From Eurosta solidaginis (lineage: Eukaryota; Arthropoda; Insecta; Diptera; Tephritidae), in assembly GCF_040869045.1 (NCBI RefSeq), contig NC_090320.1, positions 144,234,941 to 144,298,940 on the forward strand: a stretch of 64,000 nucleotides of DNA. The letters are read 5' to 3'. Positions 44,401-56,420 of the stretch are shown here, piece after piece (the first letter of the stretch is position 1; every line of letters starts with the position of its first letter). Both the position numbers and the translations under genes were made by a program. The notes beneath the pieces are model-generated. The model made no database searches and had not been told where the DNA came from. It saw only the letters and a program-made list of their open reading frames with translations.

Positions 44401-45024
44401 GACTGGAGAGTTCCAACTGCTGTTGGACTCCTCGATGACACCCATGCTCAGCATCCTGTCCAGCTCCGCATATATTAGTTTTTGAATAGCGGGTGAAATC
44501 GGGTAATAGCGCTGCTTTACTGGCAGATTCTCGTCAACCACCTCGATGACGTGTTCCTCCTTATCTGTTTGGCCTAACCCTAATACCGCGAAGGACGGGA
44601 ATTGGGCCTTCACACGCTCCAACATTGTATTTTGCTCCGGCGTCAAAACGTGCTGCACAGCGTCGAAAGACAAGTCACCCTCGGCAGGTACGAGCTCCGC
44701 CACACTGGCAACATTCACACTGCCATTCACACTGCCATTCACACCTTTACTAACAACACTCATACCGAATGCCTGCCAAAAGTCGACGCCTAGGTAGACT
44801 TCTTGTTGAAGGCCGGGAACGATTAAAAATTCAAGTTCTCTGGTGGTGTTATCATACACCACAGGTAGCGTTAATACCCCTACCACGGCGGTTTCCTCCC
44901 CGTTCGCGGTCCGGATATTTTGGCCCCTGATTGGCACAATCAATGCCTCTTTACCGCCAAGGAGTGCCGCTGAGCCTTTTCCAAAGCAGCTGGCACTCGC
45001 CCCTGACTCCAAGAGAGCCAGCAC
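44344..45024 (-). pseudogene. Giant-LTR element protease and RT N-terminus
   Basis: The protease starts LALLESGASASCFGKGSA, where the canonical active-site Asp (D-S/T-G) is replaced by Glu (ESG). FLIVPGLQQEVYLGVDFWQAF is the flap and ILG-like end. PVKQRYYPISPAIQKLIYAE and GVIEESNSSWNSPVSLV are the RT fingers. The frame is lost just after SLVIKG. The Asp-to-Glu change would be expected to inactivate the protease. Confidence 0.78.
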
Positions 45025-45270
45025 CTCATGACCTCCTATATTTGTTTTGGCGAAACCTATTATCTCCTTTCACTGTAACAATTGTTGAAACTATCTTCGT
45101 AAAACTTCTGTTTTTCCTACTTGCATTTATTGTATCACAAGATATTCTCTTTCTTGCTTCTTCGTAGTCCAGCTTTCTTTGGTGTAAACTCTTAATCTCC
45201 TTCTTTTCCGGTGTTATTCTTGCTTGCTTCACTTCTTCCCTGTTTTCCGTATCCCTTCTCCTCAAAATTT

Positions 45271-45699
45271 TTACTTGAGTGTTGCCGGGTTGCCTGTCTC
45301 CTGGCTGGCGTCCCCGGTCATCTCCGCCAGCCTCGGGTTTCCCTGTTTGGGCTTAAAAACACAAAATGACGAATCACTACCACAGGCAAAACAGACCATA
45401 TTGTGGAACGAGGACGAACATTTATTTGGCTTTTGTGCTTCTGCCGGGTTTTTCACAAAGTGATCCACCGGCATACCACACGAAAAACACAACATCAAGT
45501 GGAAGGGAGAAGCACAAAAGGAATTCACAGTCGACTTAGACGCAGGACTAACAGAAGGACGAGCACTATTGGGATTGGCTGTGGTTTGGTGTTGGGGTAA
45601 GGATTGGGATTGGTGTTGGGGTGGGCGCTGACGCTTCCTATCAAACGCTTCGACTTTTGTTTCCCCCAAACTGCTCTGGCTGTTCAAAATGAATTTCAT
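45271..45699 (-). pseudogene. Giant-LTR element nucleocapsid-like region
   Basis: A basic, Gln/Pro/Ser-rich linker (PPQHQSQSLPQHQTTA) is followed by two Cys-rich knuckles, CFSCGMPVDHFVKN and CFACGSDSSFC. They resemble CCHC zinc knuckles but spacing and last ligands are off in both, so they look degenerate. Confidence 0.6.
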
Positions 45700-46273
45700 T
45701 AACGACCCTCGACCTACTTTTATTTTCTTTAATATGCTTTTCGGCTCTCTTGCATTCCGACTTGAGCTCCGCCAACGAGTCCATTTTTATGGTGAAGGTC
45801 AAGTTGGCCAGGTACGGTTTGAGGTTGCCCCTGATTATGCCAACCAATTCCCTCTCGGGGATCCTCTTCCGCAAACGGAATGTCATATTGTGGACTTCGG
45901 CATAAAAGCCGTCGAAAGCTTCCGCGGGTAGCTGCTTCCTTTCCATGATTTCACGGATGATCTCATAGTCGGACTCGGCGGATTTGAAGTGGCTTAGCAT
46001 TTCGGATTTCAGCTCGAAGTAGCCGAAATCGGGTTCGTCTGCGTGGTCCTCAAGGACCTGCCAATACCACTTCAAAGCACCGCCGGAAACCAGACTATGA
46101 AAGTCCGTGAAGGGCTGGAAGTAGGAAATATTATGCTGCTCGCGCATCCTCTCCACCCGAAAGATGAATCTTTCGACGCTTACACCTTTACTGATCCCAT
46201 CGAATTTGATGTGCCACTTTTCTAAATCTAAATTTTTCCACCTTGGAGGGTCACTACCTTCTCGCTCAGTCAC
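45641..46273 (-). pseudogene. Giant-LTR element gag capsid region
   Basis: 210 codons with EKWHIKFDGISKGVSVERFI, FRVERMREQHNISYFQPFTD and a GGALKWYWQVLED helix, then MTFRLRKRIPERELVGIIRG: the pattern of a gypsy capsid/retrotrans_gag domain. The start is not an ATG; the upstream frame ends within a GAGTGAGTGACTGAG slip-prone stretch near 46258-46275, indicating a frameshift joining it to the N-terminal part. Confidence 0.75.
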
Positions 46274-46947
46274 TCACTCGGAATACCGTTGCGGGTAGCA
46301 GGCTTCCCCCTACGATTCTGAGGCTCGAGCGTGGATGCCACAGCGGACCGATGTCCCACCGCGTGACTGGATGCCTCCATCTCTGCCACGCGACCACCAA
46401 GATGATCGACGTTGGTCTTGATGCTCCGCCCTTCACCCGCTATTTGCACCACCAAATCTTGTTGTTGCGCCATCATCGCCATCATGCGGCTCAGCTGTTC
46501 AACATTGGTTGCGTGCTCACTGGCGTCGGTGCGAGGAGAATTTAGGCCGCCGTGAACCATTGCTGGTGCGTTTCGCGAATGAACATCGCCCCCCTGTGCA
46601 CCCACGTTCTCGCTATCGGACATTTGGCACACCAAATCGATTTTCTGCGAGAAGTTCAAACTGTCCCCTGTCTCTTTAAATTACACTCCATTCGCGAAAG
46701 AGGCCCTAAGCGGACGTTCAGGGCCAAACGATCCAAAAATCCGCGACGCGCACCTAGTAAAATAGTCCGTAGGGACAAAATCTATGGGCCACGGAATCCC
46801 CGTGTCAATTTGTGTGAAAAGTAAATCAGCAATCAGGTTTTCAAGAGCCCTGGCACGACTCCTTGTAACACGCCTATTGGAATCTAAAATTCCCAATCCC
46901 CTAAAAGGTCTTTCCTCCGTATATTTGTCCCGGCCTTGGTCAGACAT
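46270..46947 (-). pseudogene. Giant-LTR element gag N-terminal frames
   Basis: Two consecutive open frames: 46947-46681 (MSDQGRDKYTEERPFRGLGI) and 46659-46270 (MSDSENVGAQGGDVH region, then a coiled-coil-like LSRMMAMMAQQQDLVVQIAG). They precede the capsid in order and strand. No known domain was recognised; the call comes from position. Confidence 0.5.
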
Positions 46948-48447
46948 TCACTGTCTGCAGCGGCAACAACTTTTTACCAAAAATCCAACAAAACGCAAGA
47001 AAAATAAAAAAATAAAAAGAGCTAACTAGAGATTTTGTCCCGGACACCCTAATAGCTCCAAGGACACGATATCCCGACCGCAACCCAAAAGGTAAAAAAA
47101 AAACTTATGCGAAAAAGAAAAAGATGAGATGCAAAGAAAATATTCCGATAAAACAATCTGTTTGTATTTTCAGATCCAAATAATAAAAAAGTAAATATAA
47201 GATCAATAATAGGTCTAAATTCACCCAGAACCGAATACAAAATGTATAAATAAAGGATATTAAATAATCGGTATAAAAGTTACAATAAATGTATATAAAA
47301 TTCAATTCAATTATTAAGTAATATGTTTGTGTGTATGTCTGTAGGTGTATTGTAGATCAAGTAATGGTGTATATGCAACAAAAAAACAAAAAGGATTAAA
47401 TTTTATGCCTTAAATGGCTAGCAAGCTGACTCATAAAGATTGACCCCAAACCAATAAAAAATAACGGGGGGTGTATATAAAAAGAATATTCAAATTCGAG
47501 TTAATTACAAATTATAAGAAAAAATGTAAATAGCGAAAATGCTCCAGAATCCCGAAATAAAAAAAAAACCCAAAAGTACAACGCTAATTATTCTTTGAAC
47601 GCGAACAACTATCAAAATATTAAAATTAAATAAAAATAACAAAGTTTGATAGTATTCAGGCACTTGGTTAGTGGTTGTATTTATAGTGGATTACCCAAAC
47701 CCAAAAGTTTTAAAACACAGTTTCAAAAAAAATGTTTGGAAACAATCCTTATAAGAAAATAATCAGTAAAATAAAAATAATAATAATTGTTTATAACCTC
47801 GAAACTTCAAAAATATTAAACTTTTATTTGAAATAAAAAGTTAACAAATGAAATTTAATGTATTTGTATTGGTGTCCGTGGTGCTGCCTTGGCGAAGGTT
47901 CAGCGAAGGTGGTTAGTCCGTCTCTATTTATTTGAAGTCTGTTCAATCGTGCCGTCCGTGGAAGTGTGGCACTTCACGTTCAAGAACTTATTCCTAAGCG
48001 TGGATGCCACACCTCCTACTCCTAAATATCGTGGCGATGACTGTAAACCTCACTTACCGGCAGAGCTGGACTCCCGGTAAGGTAGCTTGAACAGCTCGCC
48101 ACGATCTCCTACCTAAGTCCGTCGCTAGCTAAGTGTCATACCAGTTACCACTTTGTCGAGCTGTTGAAGTTCAACAAAGGAACCCTGACATGGACACTAA
48201 GCTAATCCCTATCCTCTGGTAATGATGACACTTGTCGATCAGGTGAACCCAATCGGCGTTGCCATCATGACTGTCCTTGTTCTGTCAAAAGACGGAAATA
48301 AGGATTGGGTTTGAAAGAAACATAGGATAAAAAAAAAACAAGGAAATCTGGAATAAAAGTGGGAAAATTAAGGAATAGTGAAAAATAGAGTTAGTTGACA
48401 CAGGTAGGGGATAAAAAGAGGATCGGGCTATTACCGTTAGGAGCCAT
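46948..48447 (-). other. Leader of the giant-LTR element with primer-site-like start
   Basis: In coding orientation it starts at 48447 with ATGGCTCCTAACG; TGGCTCCTAACG is two changes from the tRNA-Lys-type TGGCGCCCAACG. The remainder is AT-rich (47040-47870) with a GC-richer part at 47880-48260 and no supported gene. Confidence 0.5.
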
Positions 48448-50019
48448 TGTTACGTGGCTGGCTTGTTGGGGTGGTGAGGAGCGGCGGCAAGCAGGTATGC
48501 TTGCGGGCCCAGGCTAGCTCGTCGTCTTGGGCGGGGTATTGCACCACCGACCTCACCCGCAGCCACATGAACAAAAAGGGTTCATACCTACATGTGTATA
48601 TAAAGGAGAGCAAAACTGAAACAAATAGAAATAAATGTGAGGGGCAGAGTTAAGAGGGGGAAAAAGGGTAAGGCCTGCCCTGTCAGGTGGAGTCTACCCT
48701 CCCTCTGCAGTGCAACTTGCACCGCACTGTGGGCACTGTGCTGACTCCTATCTACTTACAGTGCCCCCAAACCTGACACTGCTCGGTCCCCTGTCACTCG
48801 GTCATTTTCCCCAAACCCTCACCTCCACCTTACCTTGCCACGCACAAGCGCAGCACCAACACCGAATGGATTCGACCTAGCCCTGCATACTTGCAACAAC
48901 GACTAAAATTTTCATCCATCCATAATTTACAAATTGTATTTACGAAATATATCTCTGATTAATATTAATAAGTAATGCCTTAATGCTAATATGCCTACTT
49001 CAAATATACTTAGATTCAACCTAGGTAAAAGAAGTTACAACGGAATCCAAAAAAATTATAATCCAACTTAACTTCTAATTATTAATCATTCAAATCAAAA
49101 TTTCAAGTACCGGAGGTACTAATATAAAAGCAATAAAAATTAAGTACAAAAAAAGTTAACTTGGAAATCTGTATATTTCGTTCCTGATTCAACCTCCCAG
49201 GTTTAGATATTTCACAGCAAACAAACTTCAAGGTAACAAAATTTCACCAACTTAACTTAGGTATAATGATAATACGAAAATTGCTACTTCGTAACACTAA
49301 GCTTCGAATTCAGTTTGACTTCCTGTGACAGAAATATATATACATAAGCTTAATAATTATCACATAAGTATCCTAACCAAAAGACCTGACAATTTGGGGG
49401 GGGGGGGGGGGGGGGGCACCCTAATGGCTATGCCAAAGTATCTACCCCAATCGTTCAAGATTCAAAACTGCGGTATCCGCAAGGTTTATCAAGGTGGAGC
49501 AAGTAATAACAAATATATGTGATTTTGCTTGTTATCTGCAAATCCCTGACCTTCCTCAATGATCAATTATGGAAGCAGAAGCCGTATAACTTTTACTCAC
49601 TCACCATGTCACTCAATGTGTTGGAGGCGCCTTCAAGCTGTAGAGTAGCTATGCTGAAAAGTGTAAAAAAGCTAAACATACATGTATACATTAGACCTGG
49701 CGTAGCTTATATGAGATTTTTTTTTTTGGAATTTTGAGTACGGGGATTGGCAAATATGCGATTCGATGTAGTAATTCATGTGGTAAATTTTTAACTCGGA
49801 TCAGAGTGTGCCAACCTGTGCCATAATGAGGTCAAAGGTCAAAATATAGAAAAACACTTGGATTTTTTACTGTTATCTGTTTATTTATTATATATAGAAT
49901 GTAATGACCTCATTTTTCCTCAATATTTTGCACAGTAATTTTTTCTATATGTCCAATAATGATAAGAAAATTTATAAATATTAGAAAAGAGTAAATTAGT
50001 AAAAATTCCATTGAACTAA

Positions 50020-50145
50020 GGCGGGCCACTGACTACACAAATTATCTGCACAAGACTGTTGTTGGAATTGAGCGGAATTGCGTTCACTGAGTTCACAACA
50101 ACAAATTACTCGAATTTGCGCAGATAATGTAGTCAGTGGCCCGCC
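50020..50145. mobile_element. Nested 126-bp MITE
   Basis: Ends GGCGGGCCACTGACTACA and its reverse complement, flanked by TAA on both sides (50017-50019, 50146-50148). It sits between the transposon's left end and its first coding exon. Short, non-coding and hairpin-forming. Confidence 0.75.
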
Positions 50146-50312
50146 TAACGGTAAATTCATACATTACGGTTCACATACGCCAATGTTGATAATTAGACAG
50201 ACTTAGACGTGCAAATAGAGCTTTTAATATTTTGTCATTGCGAAATTGACTGTGGTTAAGAAAGGGTCTTTATTAAAATAATTAAAAATAGTAAAAGTTA
50301 TACTGCAATATC

Positions 50313-52670
50313 GTGATGGCTGTAAATAATTTTGTTACACTTAGATCTGCTGACACAAACGTATATTTGATAGGAAAATGTGAAAAAAATATACTTGGAA
50401 GCAAGTTACCGTCAAAACTACAAGTGCTGAAATGTTTTTTTTACTATGTGCGGTGTGAAAAGAAAACAATTAAGGAAAGTGCTAAATTGGCTTCGAAGGA
50501 AATATTGCCTTTTTGGGAAAGAGCACGTGTTCCAACGTTAAACAAAAAAACATGTGACGATAAATTGGTTAAATTATATGATGAGTGGAGAACAGTACAG
50601 AAATTTTGTACATCTTCGTTTCCTAGTTCTCGTAAAAAGGAAAATGATTTCAATGATAATTTGAACAATTTATTCGATATTGCACATGCTGATGCTTTAG
50701 AAATGATAGCTATTCCTAAGGACCGAGACTTTTTAATTAAACAAAGAGAGCCAGGTCGTGTTGGGAGCATGATTTCTATAGATCAATGTCTCGCAAATAA
50801 AGAAAAACGGAAGGCGCAAAGGTTAGAAGAAGAAAATCGACGCAGAGCAAAGTATCAAAGATTGGAAAGCACTCAAGGTATTTAGTTAATTCTGCTGAAA
50901 CAAATAATATGTAAGTTTCTCTTTCAACTAATTTTTTTTAGAGTTGAGTGTAGACTATGATGTAAGTGATGAAAGTGAATGTGAGTCTGAAAAATCTGTA
51001 GAGCAGTTGATGATCGTATCAAACACAACGAGCTGAAAAAAAAAACGTGGCAAATAGAATGCTTGCTTGCATGGATGCTGGCAATATGTCAACCCCACTC
51101 GCAATTCATTTTATTATTGCAACAGCTAAAGCTTTGGGTCACAATATTGAAGATCTGGTTATTAATTGTACAAGTTTGAGAAAACAGCGCAAGGAATATC
51201 GTCGGCGTCATGATACAGAAATTATTGAGAATTTCAAGGTATAAAAGTTTTTTTTGGATTTGTTATGAATACTTCTCAGAGCGAAAATTTTTCAGATCCC
51301 TGATACATTTGTGTTACTGGGACGGTAAACTACTTCCTGCAATGACTGGAAAGGAAAAAGTAGAACGCCTAGCTAATGTTTTAACGGCAGATAATATAGA
51401 AAAATTAATTTCCATTCCAATTATTGAATGTGGAACTGGTGAAGCAATCGCCCAGTCCATATATAATTACTTAGAAAAAATGAATATGATAAATTCGGTG
51501 GAAATGGTATGCTTTGACACGACAGCTACAAACACTGGTAAACGTAACGGTGCTGGAATGTTGCTGGAACAAAAATTGAAACGTAGCTTGTTGTGGTTGC
51601 CATGCAGGCATCATATTGCAGAAATCATACTACGAGCTGTATTTGAAATATATTTTGGAAAATCTTGTGGCCCGGAAGTTGCCATATTTGAACGTTTTTC
51701 GCGGGAATGGAACACTTTCAATTTAAAAGATCTTTCAATTGGAATCATGGATGAAGAAGTGCGACGTGCTATAAATGCAGAGGAATGTGAAGCCAATAAA
51801 GAATTTTGCATCAAAAATATAGCAAAAGACCACATTCGCCATGATTACAAAGAGCTATTGCAACTCATGTTTATTTTCTTAGGTGGCAGCATCCCGAACT
51901 TTTCCTTTCGTGCACCTGGCGCGACGTCACATGCCAGGTTTATGTCAAAAGCGATATATGCCTTAAAAATGTTTGCTTTGCAAAAACAATTTAAAATGTC
52001 TTCCAGCCATTTGACTGGATTCCGCAATGTGTGTATTTTCCTGGTGCGTCTTTATATTCCGTATTGGTTTCGAACTACTAATGCAGTCGAAGCACCAAAT
52101 TTGGATTTGCAGCTGGTAAAAAACATTGCCGGTTATTACGACCCAAAAATATCTCTAGCCTTATTAGATAAAATGAAAAACCACTTATGGTATCTGTCCG
52201 AGGAAGCCGTTGGTCTCGCCTTTTTCGATTCTAATGTGGACTTAAATGTGAAAAGAAAGATGGCTGAAGCACTAGCATTAGAAAAAAAGTTTGAAAGCAA
52301 TGACGACAATGGCGTTTATCTGCATAAAAATGTAAATGCCAGCATTGAAGAAATGAAAGCATTCATAAGTAAAGATTTAAGTTGTTTTGTAACGCAAAGA
52401 ACTAGAAATATCTTTTCACGATTGGAAATAGACGTAAAATTTTTCAACTTAGATCCCTCAAACTGGTGCGAAAATGCAGAATATTTAAAAGGTGTTCAAA
52501 TCCTCAAAAACGTCACTGCTGTTAATGATTCTGCTGAGAGGAAAGTAAAACTAATAACAGATTTTAACCGGTCTTTAACTCATAGCGAAGAAGATAAACA
52601 ATACTTGCTTCATATTGTCGAGAACTACAGGCAAAAGTTCCCTTCATATACTAAAACTTCGCTTTTGTAA
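50313..52670 (+). pseudogene. Transposase-like gene of the 3.2-kb DNA transposon
   Basis: The first open part (50313-50885) is Lys/Arg-rich and ends LEEENRRRAKYQRLESTQ. A plausible intron follows, with GT after the ACTCAAG stretch near 50878 and TTTTTTTAG near 50940. A middle part (51047-51238) contains NRMLACMDAGNMSTPLA, broken from the previous exon at a run of ten A near 51036. A second plausible intron is 51239-51294 (GTATAAAAG ... TTTTTCAG). The last part (51330-52670) has YWDGKLLPAMTGKEKVERL, VCFDTTATNTGKRNGAGMLL and LPCRHHIAEIILRAVFE. A one-base slip near 51312-51318 breaks the entry frame. The CFDTT..N.G and HH patterns recur in uncharacterised insect and cnidarian transposase-like proteins; I cannot name the superfamily. 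No BED finger or typical hAT C-terminus was seen. Confidence 0.7.
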
Positions 52671-54846
52671 TATTCTTGAGACATATATTAATGATTGAAA
52701 TGCAAATTGTGGAAAAATTGCGTCATTTTATTTTTTCTTTAATAAATAAACAGATAACAGTAAAAAAAACCAAGTCTTTTTCTATATTTTGACCTTTGAC
52801 CTCATTATGGCACAGGTTGGCACACTCTGATTGAGTTAAAAATTTACCACATGAATTATTACATCGAATCGCATATTTGACCAATCCCCGTACTCGCTCG
52901 CTTGCGATCTTGGTTTATGAGTTAATTAGTATGTTGCTTATGTCCGGCCGATGATGCACGCGGCCAAATGAAAAGACTTGTGTACGCAAAAATGCTTAAT
53001 AAAAAAAGGTAACGAAAAAAAACCTTATAAGAGACAAAACAAAACGGCTGGTGATACAAAAAGTATAAAGCGTAGCTTTATACCTTTAGTGCCAACCGAT
53101 GTGTTTAAAGTTAAAAGAAAAAAATTGCCGACAAAAAGTAAAAAAACATGTGCTAAAAAAATTCTGAAAGCAAGTAGGAATTAAAGCGAATAAAAAAGTT
53201 AAAACATGTGAAAAATTAGGAGAGGTGGGCTTTCGGAGGCAAATGTCAAAAGAAATAGAAAATTGAATAAAAGAATTTAAAGCGAATGAAATGAATAAAA
53301 CTGTATAGGTAAGGAAAAAAACTTACCCGAAGAAAAAAATTTACGGAATAGAATCAAAAATGTATAAACCCAAAACGAATCGAAGGGATTCAAAGCGAAA
53401 AATTAAAGTTATGAGAAAACTAAATAGCAACAAAAAAACGTTGAAATGCTCTTATGCCCCTAGACCCCTGTTGCTATACCTTTTTCTTCGTTTGTGTGAC
53501 CCCGGTAAGAATGTTGTTGTTGTTGTTGACGCGTTCTATTCCCGCCAATAAAAAAATGTTTCCAAAATGGTGTATCGAAGGTGTTGTTGTTGGGTGTTTT
53601 GCCGTTGGCTAAGAGGCTAAAAGGGTAGTGTTGTTGTAGTTGTTGTTGTGGTGACAATATATTGCCGATACCAAAATATGTGGCAGCAGGTGGGAGATGT
53701 AATTGACATTAGAAAAGGTGGCGTACTTGTCGTTGGCGTTGCGCCGCTGATGACCAAATAAGGGAATAACGAGTCGTTGTTGGTGAAAGCAAATGGTGTG
53801 CCGTTGAAAAGAAAAGTGTGTTGTGTTGTTGTGGATGCTGTGTGCCGTAGGACAACCAAAGACAGTGTCCAGTGTGTTGTTTTGAGTTGATCTGCGAAAA
53901 TTCAAAAATCAAACTTATTAAACCAATCAAAACTGATGTTATAAAAAAACTTATATTACAAACGTGTGTACATATATTAGTTTCTTGTTTGCATGATTTA
54001 TATGCTCACCCAAATACATGTATAGAGGCGTGAACATAAACCTGCAATTTTGCTTTTGGCTTGCTTGAAAGCTTGGCTATGTGGAAGCCAAGTTCCCAGT
54101 GGGCACGCCAGATGATAAAAATCATGGTTAGACTTACCAAGAGTATTCCGGGTGCGAGTCTGAGTAATAGCCCCCTTGGCTGTTGATGGGAAGGCCTTCC
54201 TTGGTTTTTGGTACGTTTCGCGAGACTTTGCGGCGCGCACAACACTCTGTTTAGAAACAGAAACCCTTAACTTGCGAATTTATTCGCGCACTTCACTTTA
54301 AAACTTAAATTTTTCTTTTTTTTCACTCGCGCTTAGCGATCTGGCACTTTCACTGGACACTGATTCAACGAAACTTTGGCCGTTGTCTAACGTTCTACCT
54401 TTTATCTCTACCGCCGTGGTAAGGAAAATTACCCAAAACGGATAGTTTTAACACATACAAGCTACTTACTTTCGGATTTCCCGTACTTCCCTTTATGCAT
54501 TCACACAATCATGCATTCACGCATTTGTACGTTCACACAAAATAACACCTACACAGATACATCTAGATCGCGTCTTGGCCGCAATATTGCAATGCTGTTG
54601 GCAACATGGTAGTACCGCCAACAACATGATGCCAACGCGCTGTGTTGCTTCCGCTGTAACTTTTAATGCCACAAGTCGAACAAAAATTTACCAATCCTTG
54701 TGAAATTTGGTAGGGACTTAGACTCTAGGACGATACTTATTTTCTGTGAAAAACGGAGAAATCGGGTGAAGCCACGCCCAGTTTTTATACACAGTCGACC
54801 GTCTGTCCTTCCGCTCGGCCTTTGACACGATAACTTAAGCAAAACT

Positions 54847-55117
54847 CTTGTTATTATAAAAAATTTTTGAGCTGATAGGTCTTAGTTAAATAAAACACAA
54901 TATTTAAAGTTGTATTTTAGTTTTACTTCGTCGATATTTCGATTTCAGTCTGAAATCATCTTCAGGAACATATGACGATCAAACATAGTCATATGTTCCT
55001 GAAGATGATTTCAGACTGAAATCGAAATATGGACGAAGTAAAACTAAAATACAACTTTTAATATTGTGTTTTATTTAACTAAGGCCTATCAGCTCAAACA
55101 TTTTTTATAATAACAAG
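54847..55117. repeat. Palindrome of two PLE-like termini head to head
   Basis: The arms 54847-54976 and 54988-55117 are near-perfect reverse complements around the 11-base centre 54977-54987. The right arm reads CTGAAGA, T, helix GATTTC/GAAATC with loop AGACT, GAAA, TATGGACGAAG. This is the same arrangement as the hammerhead-like motifs of the Penelope-like copies; the left arm is the mirror. Confidence 0.9.
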
Positions 55118-55539
55118 TAATTACAAGGCTATCAAAAATCATCAATAATAATTGAGCACAAATCGATATATCTTTACTAAACTCAATTCACGTACTTATC
55201 TGAACTCACTTTGTATTGGTGTAAAAAAGGGTCGAAATCCGACTATGACCACGCCCACTTTTTCGATATCGAAAGTTACGAAAAATGAAACAAATGACAT
55301 AATTATATACCAAATACGAAAAAAGGGATGAAACATGGTAATTGGATTGGTTTATTGACGCAAAATATAACTTTAGAAAAAAACTTTGCAAAATGGGTGT
55401 GACACCTACCATATTAAGTAGAAGAAAATGAAAAGGTCTGCAGGGCGAAATCCAAAGCCCTTGGAATCTTGGCAGGAATACTGTTCGTGGTATTAAATAT
55501 ATAAATAAATTACCGGTACCCGACAGATGATGTTCTGGG

Positions 55540-56420
55540 TCACCCTGGTCCACATTTTGGTCGATATCTCGAAAACGCCTTCACATATACAACTACCACC
55601 ACTCCCTTTTAAAATACTCATTAATACCTTTTATTTGATACACAAATCGTACAAACAAATTCTAGAGTCACCCCTGGTCCACCTTTCGAAAAGGCGTCGG
55701 ACCTATAGAACTAAGGCCCACGCCCTTTTAAAATACTCATTAACACCTTTCATTTGATACCCATATCGTACAAACAAATTCTAGAGTCACCCCTGGTCCA
55801 CCTTTATTGCTATATCTCGAAAAGGCATCCACCTAAAGAACTAAGGCCCACTCCCTTTTAAAATACTCATTAACACCTTTCATTTGATACCCATATTGTA
55901 CAAACAAATTCTAGAGTCACGCTGGTTCACCTTTATGGCGATATCTCGAAAAGGCGTTCAACTATAGAACTAAGGCCCACTCCCTTTTAAAATATTCATT
56001 AACACTTTTCATTTGATAACTATAGCGTACAAACAAATTCTAGAGTCACCCCTGGTCCACCTTTATGGCGATATCTCGAAAAGGTGTCCGCCTATAGAAC
56101 TAAGGCCCACTCCCTTTTAAAATACTCATTAACCATTTTCATTTGATATTCATATCGTACAAACAAATTCTGGAGTCACCCCTGCTCCACCTTTATGGCG
56201 ATATCGCGAAAAGGCGTCCACCTATAGAATTAAGCCCACGCCCTTTTAAAATACCCATTATCACCCTTCATTTGATATCCATATCGTACAAACAAATTCT
56301 TGAGTCAGCCCTGATCCACCTTTATGGCGTTATCCCTAAGGCGTTCACCCACCTATGGCCTACTCCCTCTTAAAATACTCTTTAATACCTTCCCTTTGAT
56401 ACACATGTCATAAAAACACA
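55540..56420. repeat. Minisatellite, about seven units of 127-130 bp
   Basis: The anchor TTTTAAAATACTCATTAA recurs near 55605, 55725, 55855, 55984, 56113, 56242 and (degenerate) 56368. Units include GGCGATATCTCGAAAAGGCG and CATTTGATACCCATATCGTA. Spacing shortens at the first unit. Confidence 0.92.

Larger units (their letters stand above)
49736..52895 (+). mobile_element. DNA transposon with about 150-bp inverted ends, family unresolved
   Basis: Both ends read GAGTACGGGGATTGG inward, and the inverted repeats extend about 152 bp (49736-49888, 52742-52895) with few differences. The interior encodes a transposase-like protein in several exons or frames. The target duplication could not be fixed because the left flank differs from the empty LTR by about 50 bp. 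Also carries a small MITE at 50020-50145. Confidence 0.85.
37023..54660 (-). mobile_element. Osvaldo/Ulysses-like Ty3/gypsy element with giant LTRs
   Basis: Long direct repeats (37023-41341 and 48448-54660) flank a 7.1-kb interior with gag, protease, RT, RNase H and integrase, all on the minus strand and in normal order. In coding orientation the LTR starts TGTTACAGCGG and ends CACGTAACA. The first base is altered in the 5' copy. After the 5' LTR, TGGCTCCTAACG (48446 downward) resembles a tRNA-Lys-type primer site with two changes. No target duplication was found, and the flanks differ in kind, so one border may be rearranged. Osvaldo/Ulysses elements are known for long LTRs; the clade name is inference. 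Confidence 0.78.
48448..54660 (-). repeat. 5' LTR of the giant-LTR element (6.2 kb, with DNA transposon)
   Basis: Collinear with 37023-41341 over both ends. Interrupted by a 3,160-bp DNA transposon. Lacks two segments present in the other copy (about 200 and 400 bp). Contains a 21-base G run (49396-49416) where the other copy has only six G (37976 region). Confidence 0.82.
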
